Notes under the pieces: generated by a model
What the model was told of the DNA's origin: nothing
The model's database searches: none
What the model saw: the letters and a program-made list of their open reading frames with translations, nothing else
Source of the DNA: Trichosphaerium sp. ATCC 40318
Taxonomy: Eukaryota > Discosea > Flabellinia > Trichosidae
Reading direction: 5' to 3'
NCBI GenBank assembly: GCA_038496445.1
Contig: JALMLS010000589.1
Location: forward strand, 62,001 to 126,000
DNA: 64,000 bases
Program-made: the position numbers and the translations under genes
Shown: positions 12,505-23,744 of the stretch, one piece after another
Position numbering within the stretch: position 1 is the stretch's first letter
Layout of the letters: each line of letters begins with the position of its first letter

Positions 12505-12922
12505 GCAAACAATACAAAAAAAACACTCTTGATAATTGTTGTACTGTACAATACCATTAAAAACAACCTTCTGTAAAAAAGTTTCATAGTTAGTGAGTCC
12601 AAGCCCTGGACTTACACTATTCAGGATTGCGCTTGACTTTCATAGGTTCACGTGATTTATGTATAAAAACTGACATGTCCACCTGGCAAAACGTAACCGC
12701 TGTAGGAAAATAACAAGTACAGGTCTTCAGCTTTAGGTGATTAAATTGTAATAGGTCCAAAAGACAAAAAAAATACAGTTAGAGGAACATAATGACTTTT
12801 AATCCTTTAACTCAAACACTAAAATTAATGAACATGCCAGACAAAGCATTGCGTTAGATAGAGTGCTTTTTAACATGAACCCATTAATAAATACCACCTC
12901 TGGGCAGTGATAACAACATATT
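12505..12922. other. Intergenic region between convergent genes
   Basis: It lies between the 3' ends of the membrane fusion gene and the minus-strand F-box/LRR gene. AATAAA-like and T-rich stretches are present, plus a CACGTG palindrome near 12649. No coding sequence was seen. Confidence 0.5.
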
Positions 12923-13904
12923 CTATAAGTACCAGCTAATGTTTAGACCGTTAACTTTAGCCATGTAGATATCTATTGGGGAAACTCCAGTTAATGCTTT
13001 GATACCGTTATCTGTTACACAAGTACAATTAAGGTCTATTGCATGAACTCCTGCTAACGCTTTGATGCCTTCATCTGTTACCCTTGTTCCAGAAAGATCA
13101 ATAGTATGAACTCCAGCAAGTGCTTTCACACCTTCATCTGCTACTGACGTACCAGCAAGGTAAATAGCATGTACTCCAACAAGTGCTTTAACACCTTCAT
13201 CTGTCACGTGTGTATAAGAAAGACTAACAGTATGAACTCCAGCAAGTGCTTTAACACCTTCATCTGAGACATATGTACAAGAAAGATCAATAGTATGTAC
13301 TCCAGCAAGTGCTTTGACACCTTCATCTCCCACTTTTGTTTTACAAAGATTAATAGTATGAACTCCAGCTAATGATTTGATACCTTCATCCGTTACCTTT
13401 GTACCGCCAAGGTAAATGGTATGAACTCCAGCTAATGCTTTTACACCTTCATCCGTTACCTTTGTAACACAAAGATCAATCGTGTGAACTCCAGCTAACA
13501 ATTTGATAAGTTTATCTGTCACAATAGTACTAGAAAGGCCAACACTATGAACTCCAATCAAGGCTTTAATAATCTTCTTATCTACATATTTACCACAAAT
13601 ATCGACAATAAGCTTGATGAAGGTATTGTTTATAATATTTTGCCTTCATTTCAAAACAAATCTCAACTTTGCACGTGCTTAAATGAAAAGGACACATGAG
13701 TATATGATATTCTTTTAGTTGTTCCTTGTTTTCGATTGTAACAGTAAAGTCTGGCTTGTATCCCATAAAATCTCTTGCAATATGCATAAATAAAGTACAT
13801 ACAACTCTGATAGGTGGTAAGTAAATGTTTTGTATACAACTAAGGATTATAACCCATATTTCTGTCGGTAAACGATCAAATATCACTGTAGTGTGTGTTT
13901 CCAT
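12923..13904 (-). pseudogene. F-box/leucine-rich-repeat gene, frame broken between domains
   Basis: Residues from 13904 down read METHTTVIFDRLPTEIWVII, an F-box-like start matching LPTEIL in the intact paralogue at 45948-47453. This frame closes near 13593. The repeat region is open in another frame from about 13619 to 12923 and holds about ten 21-residue units (TDEGVKALAGVHTIDL). No intron of acceptable size or splice signals joins the two frames, so a small insertion or deletion near 13,620 is the simplest explanation. The intact family would work as a substrate adaptor of an SCF ubiquitin ligase, with the repeats binding the target. The repeat units remain well conserved, so the break is recent, or it is a sequence error. 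Confidence 0.75.
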
Positions 13905-14681
13905 TCTGTTGTTGTATGTAATTTATGAGTCTAGTGCTATTTGATAAAATACAGTCTTGTGTAAGGCTAGATGCTATTTACTTATGTTGACTTAAGTGCT
14001 ACTTTTTTTAACAAATCAATAAACGGTTAAAACGGATCCATTCAAGGAACGGCTAATAGAAGCAAAAGACAAAATTACAACCAAGAGGTGGCCGTGGTCC
14101 AGTCCCGGCTAAGCCGGTTACAAAATGTAGCCGGGTCATTTACAGAAGTCAAAAAAGTTATGTTGCAATATTTCAGATCAATGGACTTAAACCGCTGTGA
14201 TGGTGGTACCACAAGTACCACATACCATATACACATATGTTAGTGTGGATTAAATCACGTGTCCTTTTGAGTAGAAGCGAATAAAAAAACCCGAATTGGT
14301 GATTTTACGAAGTTTCTTTTTTCTGTTTGAAGTTCGGCATACCCACGTGACAAGTACCCAACCACTGCGATCGCTGAAATGCAAAAAAGTATATCTAACT
14401 TCCGCCTGTTCGATGGCTGGAACCAAACCAAACTGTGTACTCCTTGCGACAATAAACCGCTCTACTAGGTTCTGTTGTACAATGCTTATTCTGATAGTTT
14501 TAGCTACTATTGAGTTGTGAAAGGTGTTCCTGTAGTCGAACTGTCAAAAATTCATAGTTCTAATAACCCTATCAAGTTACTTATCGATTGTGGGTATACC
14601 CATGTTGAATGGGTAAACCCAAAGCACATCAGTTCACACAAGATATTGGCCAATTTTAACCCTTTTTATAAAACAAGGAGC
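13905..14681. other. Intergenic region with a hairpin repeat
   Basis: No gene supported, apart from the dispersed hairpin element near 14,084-14,140 listed separately. CACGTG palindromes lie near 14255 and 14344. The ORF that runs in frame into the next gene upstream of 14682 is treated as leader. Confidence 0.5.
14084..14140. repeat. Dispersed GC-rich hairpin element, copy 1
   Basis: CCGGTTAC (14114-14121) pairs with GTAGCCGG (14127-14134) around a short AAAAT-type loop, and CCGGC-TAA-GCCGG just upstream is a second small palindrome. A related block occurs at 45110-45166 with a perfect CCGGCTAC/GTAGCCGG stem. GC content is far above the surroundings. It could be a short structured transcript or part of a miniature transposable element. 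No coding sequence. Confidence 0.6.
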
Positions 14682-16427
14682 ATGTACAAAGCATCACTTC
14701 TAATACTGTTTGCTGTATCCGTTTCGTTTGTTACAACACAGCTAATAGATACGCTGGTTGTTCCAACCAGTGACACTACTACTACATACGGTTTTGCTAT
14801 GGTTCCCCTTAGCAACCCAACTGAACCTATAGTTGGTTACAACGGCCGCGAAATAACTGGTGTGGTTGTTCTTTTACCCGTTTTTTAACTCACTCTTGTG
14901 CAGACCTAGTGTGCCCGACTGACGAAGCGATAATGTCAATGGCCTACTATAACGATACAAATACTTTGCTTGTTAAAACTACTAACTCTCTGTTGGGTAT
15001 TGATCCTTACACTTGTGAACAAAAAGTACGTTCAACTTTTTTCGATACTTCATTGACTTTTTTGTAGTTTAAATGCCCTGGTCTCAGAGAGAATCTCTTC
15101 ACCATTTCTGCTTTCAGAAATTCTAAATTTGTTCTAATATCTCATGGAATCCATATCTTTACTGTCAACATTGCTACGTGTGATATTTATGAATGGTGTA
15201 GGGCAACCGACGGAAATTGGATGTATGCCTGTACGTATCAACATAGTGGTTCAACTCCGAATCGACTTGCTTTTTTTTTTTGAAATCCGACTGGCCCCTC
15301 GAGTCGAGTGTATTTTTTTGCATGTATTTACAACATTTAAACAGTTGCCAGGCTAAAAATTGTCTACTTGCACGTGATTTTTTACGTAGACTCAGTCCGG
15401 CCCAACATGACTATTTTTCTTGACTTTGAATTTGTCGACTCACCCTCGGCTTAAGACAGAGTTCATACCTTGATTTTTTCCTTTATTAAGTTGTTACAAT
15501 AGTAGAAACTGTTGGCGGATATGTATATATTGCCACTCACCAAAATTTGCTACGTATTCTAGATAACGGACAACTTTGTATTCATTACGACACTTTTCCA
15601 TTTCCAAACGCAAATAATTGGGCTGGTAAGTACTAGTCATATACTCATCACTATATTTTGTTCCCACACTTTAAATAACTTACTCACCTTTAGAAATGAC
15701 TCAAATATCAGAAGATGAGATATTAATAGTGCCAGAGCTTAGTGGAGAAAGCTATGTATACAATATCATGTCGGAAAGTTTCACATTGTATCCTAATTCG
15801 ACTGTAAAGTACCAAAATGGCTTGGCATCGCTTGACTACACTGCATTAATACCACCGCCAGCACCACCTACAACAGCCCCAACATTTCAACCAACGCTCT
15901 CACCTACGGTGGCACCAACAAACCCGCCAACACCTCAACCAACACTTGCGCCAACATTATCACCAACAGAAGCACCAACGCTTGAGCCAACATCACAACC
16001 GACATTATCACCGACAGTAGCTCCGACATCACCACCAACAGCAGTACCAACAGCTCAGCCAACAGCCACTCCAACATTATCACCAACACCCGAGCCAACA
16101 TCTCAACCAACAGCTCCACCAACTATAGCACCAACGCCTCAACCTACGAGCGAGCCAACATCTCAACCAACAGCTCCACCAACTGTAACACCAACGCCTC
16201 AACCTACGAGCGAACCAACAACAGAACCAACAATGCCAACAGCCCCGCCAACCTCTCAACAAACACCTCCACCAACGACAGCTCAGCCTACAGAAGAACC
16301 ACTTACAACAACAAGTGCGCCAGTAGAACAAATCGAACCAACAGCAAACATGCCGCCAACGTCAAGTGCTGATATACATAGTCTATTAGCAACACTACTA
16401 TTAGGTATGTTATTAGTAGTATTGTAG
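14682..16427 (+). CDS. GPI-type surface protein with a Pro-Thr stalk
   Basis: Exons 14682-14859, 14904-15025, 15068-15230, 15503-15625 and 15694-16427 sum to 1320 bases, 439 residues. A signal peptide (MYKASLLILFAVSVSFV) is followed by an ectodomain of about 220 residues with blade-like segments (NTLLVKTTNSLLGID, GIHIFTVN, GGYVYIATHQNLLRIL, EILIVPE) and paired cysteines. Residues about 265-420 form a Pro-Thr stalk with a PTxxPT pattern, likely heavily O-glycosylated and rigid. The C-terminus is small residues then HSLLATLLLGMLLVVL with no basic tail, a GPI attachment signal. PT stalks of this style are common in stramenopile surface proteins, which is suggestive only. A receptor, adhesin or wall protein is likely. 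Confidence 0.88.
15851..16340 (+). repeat. Low-complexity Pro-Thr coding repeat
   Basis: Degenerate repeats of a CCAACA-type unit encode PTxxPTLSPT-like peptides. Units differ at many third positions, so the array is old or kept diverse. Frames on the opposite strand are long only because of this composition. Confidence 0.85.
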
Positions 16428-17013
16428 AGGGCAACATGACCATCTGATCCTCAGCTAAAGTTTTAATAAATGGATATTACAATAGATATCGGTTATGTTG
16501 AGTTATACTTAAAGCCTACTGCAGCCAAATACAGTACCTGGGACTCGGCGAAATCCGGTGTTCTGCTACACTTGCTATCCTAACTAGTGAACAAAAACTA
16601 AAACATTTTTTTGATTGTGCAAAGTTTTGGACATTCAGTATCCCTCCGCTACATCTATCACTTGTAGTGTAAACAGTACCTTTGTTTGTGAGTAGTTTTG
16701 GCGTTTCAGCACCAATGTTACTTACCACTTCCCATAGACACATTTGCGTGTAAAGACACCTTTTTTGATGACGTACCAATGACATAGAAAAAAGAATTAT
16801 TCACTGAACTTTCACGCGAAATGTATCCATAGTCACACATAGTGGGAACTCAAATATTGAACAGCGTGTTAGCTGTATTTACAGTATATCGCCATAGCGT
16901 CTAGGGTAACTAAATTGTTTTGTAGACTTAACTACCATAAGCGCTAGCGCCATTTGTTGAGCTTGTCCTTAGGAATACCACTACTCGTGAGTTGTCATCT
17001 GTTTTCTCAGAAG
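16428..17013. other. Intergenic region
   Basis: No supported gene. A minus-strand open frame at 16516-16785 has no splice partners, no recognisable motif and no convincing start context. The frame open upstream of 17014 begins with TTG and was not used. Confidence 0.45.
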
Positions 17014-17517
17014 ATGAATATTTCAGAATCTTGCAGTATTTTTGACCTTCCTGTTGAGATACACCTCGATATTATTGACTTAGACTTTGATGTATATTTA
17101 AAATGGCCTATCTTATCTAAACAATTGGCAATGATATCAAGATTTGATTCCGATATGAACAAGCACTATAAGTGGCAGAAAAGAAAGAAAAAAAGTAGAA
17201 AAGTGAATTGTACAGCGTACTGGAACCATGGAAAAAAACATGGTAATTGCAAGTACTGGCATGATAACGGGGAACTAAATGAGCAATGTGATTATGTTGA
17301 CAGTAAAAAAGACGGAGAATATAAGCGTTGGTACAGGAGTGGTCAGATACAAGCTCACTGCTTTTATGTAAAAGGTAAACTTCATGGAGAATACAAGTAT
17401 TGGTATGATGATGGTATGTTGTATGAGCACTGCAATTATATACATGGCATCCGAAAAGGTAAATGCAAACGTTGGAATCCAAAGAAACAAGCATTCAAGG
17501 AGTACAACTACGCTTGA
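17014..17517 (+). CDS. F-box-like protein with MORN-like (YwqK-type) repeats
   Basis: A single-exon gene of 167 residues, starting at the ATG at 17014 (MNISESCSIFDLP). Residues 9-45 (FDLPVEIHLDII to LKWPILSKQL) look like a degenerate F-box. From about residue 65 there are four or five repeats of roughly 22-25 residues of the form GEYKRWYRSGQ or GEYKYWYDDG, matching the MORN-variant pattern of YwqK-like proteins. The middle is very basic (KWQKRKKKSRK). The same architecture occurs at 38281-39437 and as a remnant at 31996-32102. F-box plus MORN-variant proteins are known in large DNA viruses of protists, so exchange with such viruses is possible but unproved. A ubiquitin-ligase adaptor role is inferred. 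Confidence 0.8.
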   Translation: MNISESCSIFDLPVEIHLDIIDLDFDVYLKWPILSKQLAMISRFDSDMNKHYKWQKRKKKSRKVNCTAYWNHGKKHGNCKYWHDNGELNEQCDYVDSKKDGEYKRWYRSGQIQAHCFYVKGKLHGEYKYWYDDGMLYEHCNYIHGIRKGKCKRWNPKKQAFKEYNYA

Positions 17518-17900
17518 TGTAATGGGAAACAAGAAACCACTTTATTCTTAGTACAGTTACGATAACAGCCACCGTTTCTACAACCTCCCTTACCGTAGAA
17601 TCTAACAAGCTCTTTGAATACACTCAAACGGAGAGTTGGAAAAATAATGTACGTTTGAAGGTGCAAAAGCCAATAAACCTTCGAGCTTTATTAACCAAAT
17701 AAATATCAAAAAGATCACATTGTCACATTCAAACCGCTTTTTTTGGGCTATAATAGTAGCTTCATACCAAAAATAAGACTTGCATAATCTTTCAGGTAAT
17801 AATATTAACAAACAAGGCGGTTGTACTTCATCAAAATGAGCAAGTAAAGTAAGGTTGTTTTTTTTAATGTTTATTTACAGCGAAAAACTAAACAATATCA
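17518..17900. other. Intergenic region between convergent genes
   Basis: No coding sequence seen; it holds the 3' flanks of the F-box/MORN gene and the BCS1-type gene. AATAAA-like sequences lie near 17675 and 17700. Confidence 0.5.
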
Positions 17901-20071
17901 TTATTCATTGTCCACACGCACAATTCTTTTACGAAGTCCAGATCCTGCTCCAGGCTCATTTGGCTTCTCAGTGGTAGATGGTTTCATAATTGGTTCCTCA
18001 ACTTCTGTCGAAGGATTACCATTCTTTGCAACTTCTTCTTTTTCTCTTTCTTCCTTTTCATCCTCTTCTTCTGTTGTCAACTCTGAAGCACATTGTACAG
18101 CATCAAGAGGTTCTTCTCTATGTTTAAGAAGATACTCTTGTATATGTGCCATAGAAAGATTATCTACAAGTTTCTCACTAAACTCCTTTGCATACGCTCT
18201 AGCTTTAGCATCTTTTGTGTTTATATCAGAATAATAAAAATGCAAAAACAGATTGTATGACTGTTCTCTTGAAGCATTTCCAAAATAAAGACGTCTATCA
18301 GCTCTTCCAGGTCTAATAAGAGCAGGATCTAAAAACAAAGTATAAGAATAAAGAACGAAAGAGAAAAACAAGAACATTCAAAGAAAAAGAAGAAGAAAAG
18401 AACATACCAAGAACTTCCTTATGATTTGTTGTCATGAAAAGAATTCTACCATCTTGCGTCTGTACGCCATCGAGTGAATTCAACAACCCACTAAAGGTAA
18501 CGCCAGTATCATTACTGAAACGTCCACCCATACGACGAGACAATTGCACATCAGGTGTTGGTGGTACTGCTGCTACAGGTTCTTTCTTTTTACCAAAAGC
18601 AGCATCAATATCTTCAAGTAGCAGAAAACAGCTACAAAACACGTGTTAAAAACAACAGCACTTGACATGTAAATATGAAACGTACTCTTCAGGCATAGTC
18701 TGAAATAATTGCATCAAATTTGAGTCATTTAGACCAGGATTAGACAAACTCAACATACAAATATTGTAATTAAGTTCACCGGCTATTGCTTGAACAAAAG
18801 ATGTTTTACCATTTCCAGGTGGTCCGTAGAGTAAGTATCCTAGCAAGCAGTTAATACACCACTCCAGACATCCTCAAAGAAACAAACAAATGGGACGTAC
18901 CTCTTCTGTGGTTCAAGCCACGGTCTTGATACCATTTGGCAAGAGATTTGAATGTTTTAATTTCATTCAATAGTTCATCACCTCGTTGGCGATCAAGGAT
19001 AACTGATTTGAAAGGACGCTTTGGTTTCATAGCTGACCTTTGCCAATAAGCTCTTCCTTGAACCACAGCAGTGTAAATGATAGTCTAGGGTCAAAAAATT
19101 AGACGAGAGAACGAAGTGTTGAGATAACAAAAATAGTTTTAATAAAATGTCAGATGACATTTTGTTTAGCGGAGTATTATCTACTGCAATATGTAAAATC
19201 GTTTCTTACCTTTTCAGAATCCAACTGAGCTGTAAGATCACGTGCGTTATATACAATCTTCTTCAAAAACTCAATATCACGACCATATGTCGATATTTTT
19301 ATAATCTCATTATTCGCTTGTGGTATACCCATAACAGCTGCATTTTGTTGCTCTAAAACATATATATAAGCACACATACAAACAATTTAAAACGACAACT
19401 ACGTATTTGGACAAAAAGCTGTTTCTGTGTGGCACAGTAACCAAAAACAAAAAAAACACTAGAAAGCTCTGAAACGTACTTTGATTTTGTCCACGGTATA
19501 TCCAGCACATGCGACCTTTAACCCACGTGACGTGGTAGCCAACAGCCGGTAGGAAGTATACCTTAGTGTCTGTTGTCTTCTTTTTAACAGCAGAATTGCC
19601 ATAATGGCGTACTACTTGCGTGTGGTTTGGTTTTCTGGCGAAAGCGCTCAAATGGCGTGAAGTTGCTTTTGATTGGCGTTCTGATAGCCACATCATCATC
19701 CATGTGTATCTATTGCGAGTTTAGATGACGTTTGGGTAAATAACACGTAGAAATATTAAAATGTCCCGTTTTTGGTATTAGAGGGTTAAATAGAGCGTTT
19801 GGGGTTTAAACCGGGATGTCGATTTGTTTTTAGAACAAACGTTTAGTTTTTTTTTGCTAACAGTAGTAATGCAAAGGTTTACGTACGCTCCATCAGTTGC
19901 TTTGACTTCTACGCTCACAATGAACGCTTTTTGAAATTCTGACCACAAATAACGACAGATACTATAGAATAGTGCTACACCGGAACTAAGGAGTCCTAAA
20001 ACGATGGCCCCGACAAAGAAGTCGTTTTGCCCTAATGAAGAGCCGAGTTTCTGCGTAATGAGCCTCTGCAT
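17901..20071 (-). CDS. BCS1: BCS1-type mitochondrial AAA ATPase
   Basis: Seven exons on the minus strand: 19887-20071, 19480-19709, 19210-19352, 18901-19084, 18686-18839, 18408-18631 and 17901-18328. They sum to 1548 bases, 515 residues. The N-terminus has one membrane helix (about residues 19-40, [20 protein letters not shown]). Then the BCS1-specific region begins with [12 protein letters not shown]. The AAA core has Walker [10 protein letters not shown], Walker B-like LLEDIDAAF, sensor region [22 protein letters not shown] and a following Arg. BCS1 pulls the folded Rieske iron-sulphur protein across the inner membrane to complete complex III. The C-terminus carries a long acidic and Pro/Ser-rich tail not typical of the family. 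A CACGTG palindrome lies in the intron near 18640. Confidence 0.93.
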
Positions 20072-20456
20072 GTTTAATACGTGTGTAAATTGATAGCTTT
20101 TAGGTCGTTAATACGCTTCACGTAAGCTATTTAGCGTAGGTGCGTTTTCTAAGAGATGTTGGGTTTTTAGAAATTTCGACACATTTCGACCTTCTGTTCA
20201 TGTGACACCCATTGCTTTGCGATTTCTTCTTAAAAACTTCTCATGACTACTACACTACCTACTGCCAAACGTCACACAACTTTCTTCGCTTTGCAAACGT
20301 TGCAAGGCTATTCACCCATACAATTCTTCTTTCACGCGTTATTATTGCACTTGTGGAGTAATGAGACTCTTTGACTGTATTTGGTTTAGTTTTTTGACTT
20401 TTGTCTGAAGAAAAACTCGCAGCGTTCGTTTCAGATTGAAGTGGCGAACTAAATAG
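20072..20456. other. Divergent intergenic region between BCS1 and a small plus-strand gene
   Basis: It should hold two promoters. No further gene seen. A plus-strand ATG near 20245 opens a short frame into the next gene's leader but stops before it. Confidence 0.45.
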
Positions 20457-21019
20457 ATGAACGGATCTCCGTACTCCCCTACGTCGTATAGAAATAGGCC
20501 ATCCCCTACGGTTACAGCGTATCCGGCTTTAAGATCTGGTATTACGTCTGCGTTTCCACGGTTTTTATTACACCACGACGGATTGTTCCTAGAGATACCA
20601 GTAGACGAATATAAAGTTTCGGTGCGTAAATAACGAGCAAATCTTGTCAAGTCGCTGAAAATGTAAAAATATGTAGGACAGCGTAATCATAGAGGCGTTT
20701 GATGTTATTAGACAACGTATAGATTCAACATTAGCCAACGCTCAAAATTTTAAAATGACTTTGCTTGCACAAGGTACACCACGTTGTATTATACATTATA
20801 CAGTATTTTCGTACTTTTGGACATGAACTATGACAAATTGTATCTATTACCCACTAAACAAGCGTAGATGGCACTATAGTTGAAGCCAATATGCAAGGAA
20901 TGTTTGTTCTCACTCAAGCAGCGCAGTGGAAAAATACAAAAGATTTTGTTTTCGACGTAGTGGTTTTTCAGTACCCCACGGTTGGTCTTGACGCAAGAGT
21001 ACGTTTTCGCAATGATTGA
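20457..21019 (+). CDS. Small conserved-looking protein of unknown function
   Basis: Exons 20457-20621, 20677-20773 and 20868-21019 sum to 414 bases, 137 residues. It starts MNGSPYSPTSYRNRPSP, a flexible Ser/Pro-rich leader, then becomes a compact domain with LLHHDGLFLEIPVDEY, DSVIIEAFDVIRQRID, KMTLLAQGDGTIVEAN and VFDVVVFQYPTVGLDARV. Splice phases match (0, then 1) with donors GTGCGT and GTACAC. This strand was chosen over a long minus-strand open frame at 20342-20650, because the plus-strand exons join without a stop and give a coherent domain. No signal peptide or membrane helix; probably cytosolic. The family was not recognised. Confidence 0.7.
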
Positions 21020-21287
21020 AAAAAGACACAAAAAACTTTTCGTCTATTTCAATTTAAAATAATCCTAAACGCTATCAACGTACATATATACACTAAAAGC
21101 GTACTTATATAACTATTAGACATATTGTTTCCTTTCTGGTGCCTTGGTCTCCTTTGGGCTCTTTGTAACATGGATGTATCCTCTTTAACGCATTTTTTCA
21201 CCATAGATTGCCCATTTTAAAGCGATAATTGAAGCTTAGACGGCTTCTAGCGCTTTTTTTTTGAAAAACTGTTTTTTTTCTTTAACG

Positions 21288-22915
21288 ATGGCCAGATTGT
21301 TCGTTGATTACTTTGATGAGTGCTACACGGATAGATATGGGAGCTCAAATACACTGGCAGAACGAATACTTCGTGTTTTGGCAGATATGGTAGCAAGAGT
21401 TTCAATAATGGCTTATTCGTTTTCTTGGATAATGTCTCGTTCTACTTGGCATGGACGTATGACTGCACTTTATACAACATCAATGATGGTTTTATGGTAC
21501 AGAGAAATATATTTATTTACGCATTTTATTTATTGTGTTGGTAAACCTCCATCACGTGATTTTTTTTGGGGTCGTAAAGAAATAGAAATTTTTCTTCTGT
21601 TTTTTTTTTCTTTCTTTTTTCTTCGCTGAGAATAGTTTATAATATTGTTATGTAGGTACATAGGATTTGATGGTCTTGTTGTTGGTCTTAAACAAGCTTT
21701 TGGAGATTATGGTTGTAATGTTCATGCTAACAGGTACGTTTTTTTTTACATGTATTTTTGTTATGTTTTTATTGACTCACTCAAGCATCTCTGGCCACTA
21801 TTCATTTCATATTTTCTATATTATGACATTATTCATGATATGGCAACGCCATGAAACACCATATGGAGACATATACAACGCGTAAGTTACACTACGCGCA
21901 TACCAGATTTTTTTCCTTTTTTTTTCCGCATTTCTCTGTCAAAATGTCATTTGAACATCCATGTCATTGACATGGTGTCATTATTATTGTAAAGAGTTAT
22001 TTTTCCCTAATCATATTGTATAGTGTTGTTTTACCCGATTGGGCAAGGCGTGTTATGCGTTATTGCTATGTGGCGTTCGTAGTATCAACAGTGTATATCC
22101 TGTATGGAACATACTTTAGTGGGTATCATAGTTTGCGTCAGATATGGTATGGTATTGGTGCTGGGGCTATATCTCACATAGCGTTTCTTTTATGCTTAAA
22201 TAAAGGTATGGGAAGAAAAACCCAAACGGGAATCTTTGTGGTTAAAAACCTTTTTTTTTTGACATTGCTTACTTGGCATGCCCTGCTCTTTTCAACATTT
22301 TACCTTATGCGTAAAATATGCAACCAAATTCCTGTGTCAGTGTAGTAAACGCCGTGAGGTTGCTTGCATATTTTATGCTGGTTCATGAGTTGATCAGTGT
22401 CTTTGTTTTAGCTTTTCCTTGCTAACTTTTTTCATCAAGTTAACCAGATATCTTTCTTGTCTTGGGGCTACATGTTAAATCTAGCATATGTTCTTCTTCT
22501 ATTGGCAGTTGGATCTGGTTGGAGTTACAGTGTAGGGAGACTACATATCCATATGTCTGAGTTTACTATTGCTATGATTGCATTCACTCTAAACTTTTAT
22601 GCAACATGGTACGCTTTCTTCTTCAAGTCTTTTCAGGACTAGCTGTTAAATTAAATATATTACAGGCAAAGAAGGAATTCAATTGATTACACACTCGTTC
22701 AGTTCTCATCGCTTTTTTAAAGCAAGAAGACAAGAACAAGGGTAAAAACCGAAGACAAAAAAAAATTTGTACTATAAATAAAAACAACAGGACGCCTTCA
22801 GTGGCATTTTCATCCATTCAAAGAATTGATTGGTATATTTGTACTTGTCGTTGGCAATGCCTTAGCAGCGTACAAAGGTGTTGAACAACAAATGTGTGTC
22901 TATTTGCTTGGCTAA
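21288..22915 (+). CDS. PAP2-like multi-pass membrane protein, dolichyldiphosphatase-like
   Basis: Proposed exons are 21288-21540, 21664-21733, 21786-21881, 22024-22205, 22440-22608, 22666-22696 and 22802-22915 (915 bases, 304 residues). About six hydrophobic helices are visible. NSISGHYSF resembles PAP2 motif 2 (PSGH) and YFSGYHSLRQIWYGIGAG resembles the third motif region of dolichyldiphosphatase, which has YHTWSQ at this place. The first motif (KxxxxxxRP) is not evident, and the SR of motif 3 reads GT, so catalysis is doubtful. Family enzymes remove phosphate from lipid phosphates facing the ER lumen. The last two exons are the least certain, since one donor reads GTTCAG. A CACGTG palindrome followed by a T run sits in intron 1. 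Confidence 0.65.
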
Positions 22916-23744
22916 TGCGCTAAACTGTACAGCCACAAGTCGTTTTTTTTGTGTTCAAAACACTACACATGGTCATTAGGTTATCATTACTTTTCTTATG
23001 AGCCTCTGGCTTCTTCTCCGTGTTTGTACAAGTAGCATTGTTGATCTCTGTGTGCTTTTTCGTGATAATCGCTGTGCTTGCGATGCTGTGGGTGTCATGT
23101 CTTGCCATTTTTTACGCACCAAGTAGAGACATGATATTCCTTGCCTGCGGCAAATATCTTACTACTCGTATCTCGGTTATGTTTGCAGAGTTGTTGTAAA
23201 TAGTCAGTCTATTTGTTATAAACTTGCAACGTTTCAATAAGTCAAACCGTGATTAATCATTAAAGCAGTTCACAGTTACCCCTTAAAAAACTTAGAAGTA
23301 CTGAGATGATAATGCAGAGTCACTAGTAAATACATAAATAGACGTTGCTATTGCCGAACGGATATTTAGTGTTGAAATCGTTCTCAAGACTTTCTTGTTA
23401 CAAAGGTAACAGATGACGGTGGAAAAGCATTCATGTAATCAAAGTTAAGAAGCATTGGCTGGTCAAGGAAACATTGATTTCAAACGCAATAATTGCTCGC
23501 AAACAATAAGGGATGTATAAACTGTAATATTTATGAAGGTTAAAGTTACGTGCACACATAGCGTTACATGTCATCAGAACCGAAATAAAAACCAAGTCCC
23601 TGCTTTCATTGAATATTTGTAATATTGGCCTTGTAGTAAACGCTATTCTTTGCAAGATTTCAAGCCACAAAGGTGACAAGTTGATACAAAGTACGTGATA
23701 TCTTTCTTTAAAAAAACCGCTCAAACGCTGTTGAATCAATATTA
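22916..23744. other. Intergenic region
   Basis: No supported gene. A 102-codon minus-strand frame at 23431-23739 has no recognisable motif and lacks splice support, so it is left out. Confidence 0.45.

Noticed and set aside
16080-16331. Long minus-strand frames rich in Cys, Trp and Arg or Leu and Val opposite the Pro-Thr stalk
   Set aside because: They are composition shadows of the CCAACA-type repeat on the plus strand.
17908-18234. A Ser-rich plus-strand frame opposite BCS1
   Set aside because: It is a shadow of the acidic C-terminal exon of the minus-strand AAA ATPase.
20342-20650. A 103-codon minus-strand frame (RTETLYSSTGISRNN and so on)
   Set aside because: It starts with TTG, has no motif, and the opposite strand carries three exons that splice in frame into a coherent protein.
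23431-23739. A 102-codon minus-strand frame
   Set aside because: No motif, no splice partners and no homology I can recognise; not enough to call a gene.
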